A DNA stretch of 64,000 bases from JAVBSN01 sp031556525 (lineage in GTDB: Bacteria > Bacillota > Clostridia > Lachnospirales > Lachnospiraceae). The notes below the pieces were generated by a model. The model saw nothing but the letters and a program-made list of their open reading frames with translations, searched no databases and had not been told where the DNA came from. The stretch is from assembly GCA_031556525.1 (NCBI GenBank), contig JAVBSS010000003.1, positions 1 through 64,000 on the forward strand. Direction: 5' to 3'. Positions 45,490 to 53,724 of this stretch are shown here, piece by piece. Made by a program: the position numbers and the translations under genes. Numbering within the stretch: the stretch's first letter is position 1; every line of letters starts with the position of its first letter.

Positions 45490-46473
45490 CTATAACACCT
45501 CCAATACTTTTTCTACTGCAAACATGAGTAAACTAACTAATCCCAAAACTATTCCTGAATATCCAAAGAGCTTTGCTATGCTGACCGGACTTTTCCCATA
45601 CGTCTTTCCACTCTGCCCATTTACATAAAAATCATAGTTCTTATTGTCATATCTATATGTATATTTCCATACTGGTAATAATGCAAACTCTTGCTTTGTT
45701 CTATTGAGGTTTATATTCTTCCTTACATTTTCCATGCGAGTATATTGCTTTATAGTTGTTTTCAACCATTCTTCCGAATCCTTCGCTGCCTTTTTCTTTG
45801 CTCTAGGCAACAACTCATCCGGCACATAATTATAGGTTTCACTATAGAATCCAGACAAATAATCTGGCAGAAACGATTTCAACATTTTATAATCATATGG
45901 CTCCATTATGTCCATTATTGTATCATCCATAGCAATAGATGCATCTACTGGCACCCTTGTAAAACTAATATCTATTTCTCTATTAACAGCATACTTTGAA
46001 GTTTCCGTATATTCTGTATCACCTGTAGTCCACGTTCTAACCTTAACTCCTACAGCATTATAATCAATATCAGAATCGATATTGTATAACCAAAATGGAA
46101 CATATTCTCCCGATAAATACTCTAGTGATTTCACAGAAAGGAAATCATTAGGCAAAAACAACGACTTTTTAAATTGTTTTACTAATATATCCGCAGCTCC
46201 ATCTTTATCAATAAAAAAAGGTAATATCACATTTGGACCATGTGGATACTTAATCATATCATCCAATATTACATATCCACCACAACTACTACATTTAGTT
46301 GCCGATGTATACTCCTTAGTATCTATTACTACCCCACAATTAATACAATTTTTAGGCTTTTCTGATTCTATCTTTTCTTCAGAGTCGCTACTATCACAAC
46401 TATTACAAATAAGTTTTGCTTTAATCGGATTATACGTAACTTGCCCTCCACAATTTTTACATTTAAAAATCAT
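45490..46473 (-). CDS. Zinc-ribbon protein with C-terminal membrane helix
   Basis: A 327-aa protein. The N-terminus carries two zinc ribbons: 'FKCKNCGG' with 'LICNSCDS', and 'KNCINCGV' with 'TKCSSCGG'. The middle ~200 residues ('LFLPNDFLSVKSLEYLSGEY', 'YVPFWLYNIDSDI', 'LLPVWKYTYRYDNKNYDFY') match a group annotated as TFIIB-type zinc-ribbon proteins in clostridia. One hydrophobic helix lies at the end (about 300-320). The ribbons probably serve protein contacts rather than transcription. ATG 46473 is favoured by AGGAG 10 nt upstream over an ATG six codons earlier. Co-transcribed with the TPM protein downstream, suggesting one membrane complex. Confidence 0.78.
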   Translation of the reverse strand: MIFKCKNCGGQVTYNPIKAKLICNSCDSSDSEEKIESEKPKNCINCGVVIDTKEYTSATKCSSCGGYVILDDMIKYPHGPNVILPFFIDKDGAADILVKQFKKSLFLPNDFLSVKSLEYLSGEYVPFWLYNIDSDIDYNAVGVKVRTWTTGDTEYTETSKYAVNREIDISFTRVPVDASIAMDDTIMDIMEPYDYKMLKSFLPDYLSGFYSETYNYVPDELLPRAKKKAAKDSEEWLKTTIKQYTRMENVRKNINLNRTKQEFALLPVWKYTYRYDNKNYDFYVNGQSGKTYGKSPVSIAKLFGYSGIVLGLVSLLMFAVEKVLEVL

Positions 46474-46567
46474 ACCCTCACATCTCCTCATTTATCTTTA
46501 ATAATATACCATCCTTATTATAAACTATTTGTCGAAATAAATCTTTAAAAAATTTCATCAATTATGT

Positions 46568-46597
46568 AACCATAATGTGCACATGCTGCATATTATA
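46568..46597 (+). promoter_or_regulatory. Sigma-K-like promoter motif before the Cys-rich gene
   Basis: AACC (46568-46571) and CATATTATA (46589-46597) fit the sigma-K pattern AC / CATAnnnTA, with a gap of 18 nt, slightly longer than usual. The region is AT-rich, so chance is possible. Confidence 0.4.
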
Positions 46598-46627
46598 CAA
46601 TGTAAAGACTTATAGGAGGATCTATAA

Positions 46628-46867
46628 ATGAGTGATTTATCAGCAACAGGATGCGGAGGATCTCCATTCGGCCGCTCTAACGACAATAACTGCTGCAGTA
46701 TTATAATAATTCTTCTTTTATTATCTTGTTTCTGCGGTGGCGACAACAACTTTTTAGGAAATATTTTCGGTGGCGACGACAGCGGATGTGAGTGCATCAT
46801 CATCATTCTAGTACTTTTCTTTTTCTGTGGTAACGGATTCGGCGGTAACGGATGTGGATGTCACTAA
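46628..46867 (+). CDS. Small Cys/Gly-rich hydrophobic protein (HCB protein 13-like)
   Basis: A 79-aa protein of alternating Cys/Gly/Asn clusters and very hydrophobic runs ('NNCCSIIIILLLLSCFCGG', 'CECIIIILVLFFFCGNGF', end 'GGNGCGCH'). This plan matches small proteins annotated in clostridia as 'chorion class high-cysteine HCB protein 13'; I recall the annotation but no experimental role. Ten or so cysteines would allow disulphide or metal cross-linking, as in spore coat proteins. The coding evidence is a strong AGGAGG about 7 nt before the ATG, biased composition in this frame only, and a terminator right after. A motif resembling a late mother-cell promoter lies upstream. Confidence 0.75.
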   Translation: MSDLSATGCGGSPFGRSNDNNCCSIIIILLLLSCFCGGDNNFLGNIFGGDDSGCECIIIILVLFFFCGNGFGGNGCGCH

Positions 46868-46886
46868 TTTAAAGTAAGTAACATAG

Positions 46887-46920
46887 AAGGAAACAAGGCT
46901 TTTACCTTGTTTCCTTTTTT
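46887..46920 (+). terminator. Terminator shared by two convergent small genes
   Basis: A perfect 12-bp stem (46887-46898 with 46905-46916) followed by a T run. It lies between the Cys-rich gene and the convergent 84-aa gene. Confidence 0.88.
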
Positions 46921-46926
46921 GTTTTA

Positions 46927-47181
46927 TTATACCTTAAACATATAAATAATTAGTATTACAATTAATAAATTTATTTCTCCCTCCTTTTTTCTATTCCATC
47001 TATCATCTTTCGACATAGCAAAAACTTTTTCTTTGTCTTCTACAAATTCCTCTATATTATTTATCGAAAATATCTTCGTCTCATAATTACTTACTTGATT
47101 ATTATTTTTCTTTGATTTATACATACAGTCTAAATCCACTTCATATACCGTATTATCATCTATTACTAGTTCAGTTCTCAT
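46927..47181 (-). CDS. Small protein with C-terminal hydrophobic tail, unknown
   Basis: An 84-aa protein I do not recognise. The first ~68 residues are charged and Asn/Lys-rich ('VIDDNTVYEVDLDCMYKSKK'), and the last ~15 are a hydrophobic tail ('INLLIVILIIYMF') that could anchor it. A strong GGAGG site lies 7 nt before ATG 47181 and supports it as a real gene. A motif AC-N16-CATAAAATA, matching the sigma-K consensus, lies about 30-55 bp upstream. It is divergent from the Met/Asn-rich gene pair and convergent with the Cys-rich gene. Confidence 0.65.
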   Translation of the reverse strand: MRTELVIDDNTVYEVDLDCMYKSKKNNNQVSNYETKIFSINNIEEFVEDKEKVFAMSKDDRWNRKKEGEINLLIVILIIYMFKV

Positions 47182-47208
47182 TATCTACCTCCTGTTCGCC
47201 TATACTCT

Positions 47209-47235
47209 TATTTTATGCAATCTTAATTAAACGGT
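47209..47235 (-). promoter_or_regulatory. Sigma-K-like promoter motif
   Basis: On the minus strand: AC (47234-47235), 16 nt, then CATAAAATA (47209-47217), matching AC-N16-CATAnnnTA. It is placed correctly for the 84-aa gene. Confidence 0.45.
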
Positions 47236-47263
47236 CATATATATATCAAAAAATGCATATAGT
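47235..47263 (+). promoter_or_regulatory. Sigma-E-like promoter motif
   Basis: TCATATA (47235-47241), 14 nt, then CATATAGT (47256-47263), close to the sigma-E pattern KMATATT-N14-CATACAHT. It is placed correctly for the gene starting at 47298. Confidence 0.45.
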
Positions 47264-47297
47264 ATAACAATAATTTTTACAATGACTAGGGGGCGTT

Positions 47298-48074
47298 ATG
47301 GAGGAGTTCTATTATAAGCATCCACTTGACAAACTACTACATAACGACAACATATACATTCTTGAATCAATGATTCCCTATGTTGATTACGAATACAAAT
47401 TTCCATTAGTATTACTCATCAAATTCTTTGAAATAAAAAAACTGCACTATTATTTTTCTGATAAAGGTAAAATAAAATCGTGTGGTCTGCATAGTAATAA
47501 TCACGATTTTTCAACCATGGTTAAGGACTTTGAAAATTCAGATTATTTTCCTAGCTCATCACCTATTAGCCAAATGCTTAATATATATAAATATATGGAG
47601 ATGTTTAAGAATATGAACTCTATGATGGAATCCATGGGGATGGGGAATATGGGTGATATGATGAGTAATATGATGAGCGGCAACGGATCACAAGATGCCA
47701 TGTTTAATTTTATGAATAGCATGAATAGTTCAAATACGAACAATGATTTTCTAAGCACTATGATGAATTCATTTACTGGGAATAATTCTACCAATAACAC
47801 CATAGACCCTTTTACCAATAACGACATAGCAAATGCTTTTAATTTCAGTAACAATATGCCTATACATATTCCCAACGATAATAATTTTGAAACAAACAAT
47901 AACCCTCAATCTTATACACCACCTGACGATTCACATTTAATTTATTACAATTCAGATTCTAGTTCGGATATCAACACAAGTAATGATAGTTCTCTAGAAT
48001 TTGATTTTGATAGTTTTTTTGAAAAATATAATCAATCTAATAAGGAGAGTAGCAATGAACAATCTAAGTGGTAG
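47298..48074 (+). CDS. Met/Asn/Ser-rich protein, possible spore component
   Basis: A 258-aa protein I do not recognise. Residues 1-90 look folded ('YYKHPLDKLLHNDNIYILES', 'YKFPLVLLIKFFEIKK'). About 92-190 is a low-complexity stretch rich in Met, Asn and Ser ('NSMMESMGMGNMGDMMSNMM'). The rest is Asn/Ser/Asp-rich with an acidic end ('LEFDFDSFFEKYNQSNKESS'). There is no signal peptide. A G-rich tract lies just before the ATG, and a sigma-E-like motif about 35 bp upstream. The gene overlaps the next by 20 bp, so the two are translationally linked. The composition resembles coat or exosporium structural proteins; a role is inferred only. Confidence 0.7.
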   Translation: MEEFYYKHPLDKLLHNDNIYILESMIPYVDYEYKFPLVLLIKFFEIKKLHYYFSDKGKIKSCGLHSNNHDFSTMVKDFENSDYFPSSSPISQMLNIYKYMEMFKNMNSMMESMGMGNMGDMMSNMMSGNGSQDAMFNFMNSMNSSNTNNDFLSTMMNSFTGNNSTNNTIDPFTNNDIANAFNFSNNMPIHIPNDNNFETNNNPQSYTPPDDSHLIYYNSDSSSDINTSNDSSLEFDFDSFFEKYNQSNKESSNEQSKW

Positions 48075-48324
48075 ACCTGAATTCAAAGATTTTGATCCAA
48101 TGAAACTAGCCCTACTTGACCAACTTTTTGACAAGTACAAAGGGCAGAGCCCCGAATTAGTCATTCCTCAACTAATGAAAGCCAATACCGAGTTAAAAAA
48201 GCGTGGCATAACTTTCTCTAGCGATGAAATGAATAAAATTCTTAATGTAATTATGGAGGATATGTCACCCGCCCAAAGACAACAAATAGGCATGCTTATG
48301 AATATGATGAATATGAGGAAATAA
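48055..48324 (+). CDS. Small Met-rich helical protein, coupled to the preceding gene
   Basis: An 89-aa, probably all-helical protein ('FDPMKLALLDQLFDKYKGQS', 'PAQRQQIGMLMNMMNMRK'). The Met-rich C-terminus echoes the Met-rich stretch of the protein before it, so the two may interact. The start at ATG 48055 is set by AAGGAGAG 5-6 nt upstream; the longer open frame upstream lies inside the preceding gene. No known family is recognised. A terminator follows directly. Confidence 0.7.
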   Translation: MNNLSGRPEFKDFDPMKLALLDQLFDKYKGQSPELVIPQLMKANTELKKRGITFSSDEMNKILNVIMEDMSPAQRQQIGMLMNMMNMRK

Positions 48325-48327
48325 AGT

Positions 48328-48357
48328 AAAGAGTGTCGCTTAATAACGGCACTCTTT
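48328..48357 (+). terminator. Terminator of the Met-rich gene pair
   Basis: An 11-bp stem with one G-U pair (48328-48338 with 48347-48357). Confidence 0.78.
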
Positions 48358-48378
48358 CTAACAATATATTTTTAAATT

Positions 48379-49632
48379 TTAATTTCTGAATCCTAATACT
48401 ATTTCCAAATCAATTTCCTCGTAATTTCCTTTCTTATCCCTTCTCTCTACAGTTATAACAACTGTTGTTCCACCTGTGTTTCTAGCAAGTTCATCTTGTA
48501 AGTTCTCCATACTACTTATAGCCTTACCATTAAATTGAGTTATAATATCACCTGCCATAAGTCCACCATCTTCTGCTGGCGATTCTTCACCCACCATAGA
48601 GACATATATTCCTTCTGGCATATTTAACATTGCTGAATACTCCTGCGTAATGTCATTTCCTTGTATACCTAGATAAGCTTGATTCTCAGTAGATACTGTT
48701 TCCGAATTAACTAAGTCATTTATTATAGGAATCGCATCAGAGATAGGAATTGCATATCCCATACCCTCAACTGAACCATCAACAAACTTAACAGTATTAA
48801 TACCTATTACCTCTCCATTAATGTTGAGCAAGGCTCCTCCACTGTTACCAAAGTTAATAGCGGCATCAGTCTGTAACAAAGTCATAGTTTTATCTTCTAA
48901 TTGAATATCTCTATTTAATGCACTAATATAACCAACTGTAACAGATTGTCCATATCCTAGCGCATTTCCAATAGCTATCGCTGGTTCGCCTACATCTAAA
49001 GAATCTGAATCACCCAACGTAGACACTGCTATAGCATCAAGGGTTTCTGCAGTCAATTCTGACAGTTTCACTTCTATTACTGCCAAATCCGCCGTTTCAT
49101 CATATCCCTTAACTATGGCTGTTGCCGTCGTATCATCAACAAAGCCTACAGTTAATTTATTACTTCCCGTAATAACATGATTATTAGTCACTATAAGCAA
49201 TCTATCATCATCAATAGATATTATAAATCCTGAACCACTTCCATCAACTTCTCTCTCATAGTTCTCGAACCATGTACTATATGTCTGAGTAGTAGTACTT
49301 GTAATTGATACTATAGATGGCATAACATTCTTTGCTACTTGAGCAACATCATACGTTGTACTTATCAATCCACTTGTAGATGTATTCTCCAAAGTACCCG
49401 TCTGTGAAATCGACGATATTTCAGAACCCATATATTTATTGTATACAAAATCAACTCCTGTAAAAACCACGCCTGCCATCAACCCAAACACTGCGCCAAA
49501 TAAAATCACACTCGCTAACTTAATTGCAAACTTAGGCTTTTCTTTTTTCTCAACTAGTCTTTTTTCCGAAAGTTCACTTCCCATCTCTTTTATCAAACCA
49601 TTTTCATTATTATTGTTATATTCATTATCCAT
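48379..49632 (-). CDS. HtrA/DegP-like membrane-anchored serine protease
   Basis: A 417-aa quality-control protease. A cytoplasmic N-terminus of about 35 residues, one helix (about 37-60), then the trypsin-like domain facing outside. The triad is H152 in 'VTNNHVITGS', D182 in 'ETADLAVIEV' and S264 in 'NFGNSGGALLN'. One PDZ domain (about 310-410) has 'YLGIQG' and 'EDGGLMAGDIITQFNGKAI'. This matches the HtrA/YkdA/YvtA layout of Firmicutes that degrades misfolded exported proteins. AAGGAG lies 9 nt before the ATG. It is probably its own unit. Confidence 0.93.
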   Translation of the reverse strand: MDNEYNNNNENGLIKEMGSELSEKRLVEKKEKPKFAIKLASVILFGAVFGLMAGVVFTGVDFVYNKYMGSEISSISQTGTLENTSTSGLISTTYDVAQVAKNVMPSIVSITSTTTQTYSTWFENYEREVDGSGSGFIISIDDDRLLIVTNNHVITGSNKLTVGFVDDTTATAIVKGYDETADLAVIEVKLSELTAETLDAIAVSTLGDSDSLDVGEPAIAIGNALGYGQSVTVGYISALNRDIQLEDKTMTLLQTDAAINFGNSGGALLNINGEVIGINTVKFVDGSVEGMGYAIPISDAIPIINDLVNSETVSTENQAYLGIQGNDITQEYSAMLNMPEGIYVSMVGEESPAEDGGLMAGDIITQFNGKAISSMENLQDELARNTGGTTVVITVERRDKKGNYEEIDLEIVLGFRN

Positions 49633-49752
49633 ACAAAAAGGCTCCTTTCAAATATATTAATTCTTGATTTAATATAATGATAGCAACCTTTTGTGTATAA
49701 TATGTGTCCTATATGCAATTATTTTGTGTTTTATTTATATAAAAAATGTGTC

Positions 49753-50823
49753 TTACATATCTAATTTCATATCGCCTTCTTTTATCCAACCTGCCTTGCG
49801 CATTAATTCAGAAATCACTAGTGCTATTATAGCTGGTGCTATTATATGCATTAACACTATTTCAATTAATACTATAGCAACATTACCACCTGCTTCTGTC
49901 ATGGTCTGAAATGCTGTTATTTGTCCTACTAACCCTGAAGTACCCATTCCCGATCCTACCGCATTACAAGTCATGCCTAGCACCTTACTTGATATCGGTC
50001 CAAGTATTGCACTTGTAATAATAGCTGGTAGCCATATTACTGGTTTCTTAACAATGTTAGGAACTTGAAGCATAGATGTTCCTAAGCCTTGAGCTACTAA
50101 ACCACCTACCTTATTTTCTCTATAACTTGCTACTGCAAATCCTATCATCTGAGCACTACAGCCTACAACTGCTGCTCCAGCTGCTACACCTGATAGATTT
50201 AGCATTATTCCCAATGCTGCCGAACTAATTGGTAGCGTTAACACTATTCCCATAACTACCGCAACCAATATTCCCATTATAATAGGTTGTCTCTCTGTTG
50301 ACCAATTAATAAAACTTCCAAGTGATGTCATCATACTTGATATTGGCGGTCCTACCAATAATCCTACTATAGTTCCTGATGCAATCGATATAACAGGTGT
50401 AACTAGTATATCAACTTTCGTCTTTCCCGCTACTAATGTTCCCATCTCTATAGCTACATATGCTGCAACAAATGCTCCTAACGGTTCTCCAGGTCCTGCA
50501 TATATAACAGCTCCCGCTTCACTAATCAATGTGCCTGCTATTATCTTAGATGCATACCCACCTATCATAGCTGCAACTGCTGCTGATACTGTAACTAATG
50601 GTTTTGTATTAAATTTCTGTGCAACACCTACACCGATACCTGCACATGTAATAGATTTCGCAACTGAAGCTATTACACATATATATCCTCCAATTGTTCC
50701 CCCTATTAAAGTTCCAATTTGACTAATAATCGTTCCAACAATTAATGTTGCAAATAGCCCCATAGCCATTCCTGATAAACCGTCAATAAATATTCGATTT
50801 AGTATTTTCTTAAATTTTTCCAT
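49753..50823 (-). CDS. PfoR-type PTS IIC membrane protein
   Basis: A 356-aa very hydrophobic protein with about 9-10 helices and Gly/Ala/Ile-rich repeats ('GTLIGGTIGGYICVIASVAKS', 'GLLVGPPISSMMTSLGSF'). This is the PTS_EIIC_2/PfoR group, once named as a putative toxin regulator but structurally a IIC-like transporter. No IIA or IIB domain is attached or adjacent. ATG 50823 is preferred, with AAAGGA about 12 nt upstream; a first in-frame ATG seven codons earlier has no ribosome site. A promoter and a palindrome lie just upstream, after the NiaR-type repressor gene, suggesting control by that repressor and a vitamin-related substrate (inference). Confidence 0.82.
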   Translation of the reverse strand: MEKFKKILNRIFIDGLSGMAMGLFATLIVGTIISQIGTLIGGTIGGYICVIASVAKSITCAGIGVGVAQKFNTKPLVTVSAAVAAMIGGYASKIIAGTLISEAGAVIYAGPGEPLGAFVAAYVAIEMGTLVAGKTKVDILVTPVISIASGTIVGLLVGPPISSMMTSLGSFINWSTERQPIIMGILVAVVMGIVLTLPISSAALGIMLNLSGVAAGAAVVGCSAQMIGFAVASYRENKVGGLVAQGLGTSMLQVPNIVKKPVIWLPAIITSAILGPISSKVLGMTCNAVGSGMGTSGLVGQITAFQTMTEAGGNVAIVLIEIVLMHIIAPAIIALVISELMRKAGWIKEGDMKLDM

Positions 50824-50880
50824 AGTATGTAATAATCCTTTCATATATAATAGTTGTTTACAGATATTTTTACAGCTGTC

Positions 50881-50899
50881 TTGTCAGCTTTACTGACAA
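50881..50899 (-). promoter_or_regulatory. Palindromic operator before the PfoR-type gene
   Basis: TTGTCAG (50881-50887), a 5-nt centre, then CTGACAA (50893-50899): a perfect 7-bp inverted repeat lying at the expected +1 region of the promoter. A further 8-bp palindrome ACAGCTGT lies at 50872-50879. This is a candidate site for the NiaR-type repressor encoded just upstream. Confidence 0.6.
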
Positions 50900-50928
50900 A
50901 TAATATCACATCGTAAAGTATATTGCAA
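50900..50928 (-). promoter_or_regulatory. Sigma-A promoter of the PfoR-type gene
   Basis: On the minus strand: TTGCAA (50923-50928), a 17-bp spacer, then TATTAT (50900-50905), directly abutting the palindrome. Confidence 0.6.
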
Positions 50929-50937
50929 ACAAAAAAA

Positions 50938-50969
50938 GATATATTATAGATTTCACTCTATAATATATC
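50938..50969 (-). terminator. Terminator overlapping the end of the repressor gene
   Basis: A perfect 13-bp stem (50938-50950 with 50957-50969) followed by seven T on the minus strand. The loop holds the repressor stop codon. Confidence 0.85.
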
Positions 50970-51468
50970 CTTTTCTCAACAATTCTCGTTCTATTATATC
51001 TAATATTTCTTCACTATCAGCTTCTACTGTATGGATATGAACGCCTCTAGTTAGCTTATTCAAAGGTTCTGCTTTTGATTTTCCTATATCTTTTATAAAT
51101 TCATCTACATCAAGTCTATTTCTTATTATCAAATCAACTGTTATACTTCCATATACTCCATGTTCAACTATAACATCTAATACTTTACCACCATTATCAA
51201 CAATCGTGTATAACTCGTCCTGTATCTCTTCATCAGTATGCTTCACCAAAAATGTTCTGTTACATTTGTCTTCCTCATGGCTATACAGCATATATCCTTT
51301 GGTTGTTGATATAATATTCTTATTAACCGCTCTAAGCAATGCAATATCTTGAACTATTACTTGTCTACTAACTCCTAGTTGCTTAGATAATTCATTGCCC
51401 GCTATAGGAATAGTATTATTTTTCAAAATGTTTATCAGTTCTTCTCGACGCTTTTTTCCTTCTACCAT
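50953..51468 (-). CDS. niaR: NiaR-family transcriptional repressor (HTH_11 + 3H domain)
   Basis: A 171-aa regulator. The N-terminal winged helix spans about 5-60 ('GNELSKQLGVSRQVIVQDIA'). The C-terminal 3H domain carries the histidines that bind metal: H77 in 'VKHTDE', H103 in 'VEHGVYGS', and H144/H146 in 'GVHIHTVE'. NiaR proteins sense nicotinate and repress NAD synthesis or niacin uptake genes. Here the gene sits 22 bp after an ABC-F gene and upstream of a PfoR-type transporter with its own palindrome. The symbol is given at family level; the effector has not been shown for this branch. Confidence 0.85.
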   Translation of the reverse strand: MVEGKKRREELINILKNNTIPIAGNELSKQLGVSRQVIVQDIALLRAVNKNIISTTKGYMLYSHEEDKCNRTFLVKHTDEEIQDELYTIVDNGGKVLDVIVEHGVYGSITVDLIIRNRLDVDEFIKDIGKSKAEPLNKLTRGVHIHTVEADSEEILDIIERELLRKGYIIE

Positions 51469-51489
51469 AAATTATTCACCCCATAACAA

Positions 51490-53334
51490 CTACTGGTTTT
51501 CTATCTTTTCTGCTAAATCATTAAGATATACCCATCTATCCATCTTATCCTCTAGTTGTTTTTCCGTACTTTCTTTCTGTATCATTAATTCATTTAATTT
51601 GGAATATTGACTTGCTGCACCTTCTATTTCTTTATCAATAGCCCCTATTTTCTCTTCCAAGGTTGCTATATCTGCATCTATGACCTCATATTCCTTTTTC
51701 TCATTATATGTAAATTTAAGCTTCTCTTCTCTATTCTTCCATGTATCTTTACTGTTCGCTTTAGTATCAAATATCACTTTTTCATTATCAATGTTCTCAT
51801 CTAGTGCAGATGTTTTGGATAAAATAGATTCTACATTATCTAATGCAATGCCACCCGTCCTCTCAATATAGTCCGTATAACCACCTTCATATTGATTAAT
51901 CTGTCCATTACCCTCAAATGCAAACACTCTATCCACTATCCTATCAAGAAAATATCTATCATGGGAAACCGTAATAACAATTCCTTGAAACCCATCTAAA
52001 TAATCTTCTAATATAGTAAGTGTAGCTATATCTAAATCGTTAGTTGGTTCATCTAATATAAGAACATTAGGTGCTCCCATTAATACTTTAAGAAGATACA
52101 ACCTTCTCTTTTCCCCACCTGATAATTTGTTTATAGGTGTATATTGCATTACTGGCGTAAACAAGAATCGCTCCAACATCTGTGATGCCGATATCTTACC
52201 CGTTGATGTATCAACAAATTCTGCAATATTGCGGATATAATCTATAACTCTCTCATTACCATCCATATCTTCACACTCTTGAGCAAAATATCCTATTTTA
52301 ATTGTTTCTCCAGTCACAACTGTTCCCGTATCTGCTATCTCTTCTCCCATTATAATTTTCAGAAGAGTAGATTTACCGCAACCATTCTTTCCAACAATTC
52401 CGATTCTATCACCTTTAATAGTGTAATAAGTAAAATCACTAATAAGACATCTATCATTATATGACTTACTTATATTCTCTATCTCTATAGTTTTCTTTCC
52501 TAATCTTGCCGAAACCGAATCTAGTTCTACATTCTTGACTTCCCCTGGCCCTTTCATGTTCTTCATGTCTTCATATCGTTCTAGTCTAGCCTTTTGCTTT
52601 GTAGAACGGGCTCTTGCCCCTCTCTGAACCCATAGAAGCTCTGTACGAAGTATACTCTCTCTTTTTCTATTAGATGCGATTTCATCATCTACTCTTTGTT
52701 GCCTAAGTTCAAGAAATTCCGAATAATTAGCATTATAATTATATAGTCCTGCATTATCTATCTCAATAATTCTATTAGTGACTCTATCCAAAAAATATCT
52801 ATCATGCGTAACAATAATCAAGACACCTCTATATTTACTAAGATATTGTTCCAACCACGCAACCATACCACTATCCAAATGATTCGTTGGCTCATCCATA
52901 ATAAGAATCTTAGTAGGTGAAACCAAGGCCCTAGCCAAAGCTATCCTCTTCTTTTCTCCACCCGATAAATTATCAATCACATTATCATAAGCATATATAT
53001 TCAATTTATTAAGAATAGTCTTCGCTTCACCTTCAATATTCCAATGTTCATTAGAACTTTTTTTATCACGAATTACATATTCTAACACGGTATCTCCTAA
53101 ATTAAATTCTGGATTCTGTGGTAAATACGATATATCAGCATCATTATTTTTAACTATCTGCCCTTCATCCGCAACTTCTATGCCAGCAATAATTTTTAAA
53201 AGTGTAGATTTTCCTGTACCATTAATACCTATAACACCTATTTTATCGCCTTCACTAACTCCAAAAGACACTTTATCAAACAATATCTTCTCACCATATG
53301 TTTTTGTTATTTTTTCTGCCACTAATACATTCAT
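51490..53334 (-). CDS. ABC-F family ATPase
   Basis: A 614-aa soluble protein with two ABC domains and no membrane part; the family acts on the ribosome in translation or antibiotic protection. Domain 1: Walker A 'GINGTGKSTLLK', signature 'LSGGEKKRIALA', Walker B 'ILIMDEPTNHLD'. The arm/linker has 'RGARARSTKQKARLERYEDM', as in Uup/YfmR. Domain 2: 'GKNGCGKSTLLK', 'LSGGEKRRLYLL', 'VLILDEPTNDLD'. A C-terminal coiled coil (about 535-610) is present, also as in Uup/YfmR. ATG 53334 is used; the codon before is GTG and could be read instead. Not enough to tell a housekeeping member from a resistance one. Confidence 0.92.
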   Translation of the reverse strand: MNVLVAEKITKTYGEKILFDKVSFGVSEGDKIGVIGINGTGKSTLLKIIAGIEVADEGQIVKNNDADISYLPQNPEFNLGDTVLEYVIRDKKSSNEHWNIEGEAKTILNKLNIYAYDNVIDNLSGGEKKRIALARALVSPTKILIMDEPTNHLDSGMVAWLEQYLSKYRGVLIIVTHDRYFLDRVTNRIIEIDNAGLYNYNANYSEFLELRQQRVDDEIASNRKRESILRTELLWVQRGARARSTKQKARLERYEDMKNMKGPGEVKNVELDSVSARLGKKTIEIENISKSYNDRCLISDFTYYTIKGDRIGIVGKNGCGKSTLLKIIMGEEIADTGTVVTGETIKIGYFAQECEDMDGNERVIDYIRNIAEFVDTSTGKISASQMLERFLFTPVMQYTPINKLSGGEKRRLYLLKVLMGAPNVLILDEPTNDLDIATLTILEDYLDGFQGIVITVSHDRYFLDRIVDRVFAFEGNGQINQYEGGYTDYIERTGGIALDNVESILSKTSALDENIDNEKVIFDTKANSKDTWKNREEKLKFTYNEKKEYEVIDADIATLEEKIGAIDKEIEGAASQYSKLNELMIQKESTEKQLEDKMDRWVYLNDLAEKIENQ

Positions 53335-53351
53335 CACTATTACCTATCGTT

Positions 53352-53705
53352 CTATATTATTTGAGCTCCACATTTGTCACAAAATGAACTTCCCTCTTTA
53401 ACCTCATTACCACACTCCGAGCACTTGTGTATTCCCATAACTTCATCAAGTTCCTCTTCATATTGTTTTATTTCTCTATTAAGTTCTGCTATCTTCTCAA
53501 AAAAATCAGCATACTCTGATCCATAACCTTCAACATTCGTCTCATAATAAGCAGTTCCTAATGCCTCTAACTGCTTCTTTATCTCTGATTTATTTGTCTT
53601 AATTTTGTTCTTTATCTTAATTGTTTCTGATGTCTCTTTTGCTTTACTAGCTACATCTTGACTTGTAGATGTAATTGTGTCTTTTACCTGATCAAAAAAT
53701 CCCAT
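53352..53705 (-). CDS. Small coiled-coil protein with C-terminal zinc ribbon
   Basis: A 117-aa soluble protein. An amphipathic N-terminus ('GFFDQVKDTITSTSQDVAS') and a long coiled coil (about 25-92) are followed by a zinc ribbon, 'HKCSECGNEV' with 'SFCDKCGAQI'. Such proteins are common in Firmicutes; their role is unknown, with the ribbon probably mediating protein contacts. GGAGG lies 7-8 nt before the ATG. It is 17 bp upstream of the ABC-F gene on the same strand, so probably co-transcribed. Confidence 0.78.
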   Translation of the reverse strand: MGFFDQVKDTITSTSQDVASKAKETSETIKIKNKIKTNKSEIKKQLEALGTAYYETNVEGYGSEYADFFEKIAELNREIKQYEEELDEVMGIHKCSECGNEVKEGSSFCDKCGAQII

Positions 53706-53724
53706 TATAATATCCTCCTTTTAT

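Noticed and set aside
46558..46806. 82-codon minus-strand open frame over the Cys-rich gene
   Set aside because: No ribosome site; the plus-strand gene has AGGAGG, coherent Cys/Gly composition and a terminator.
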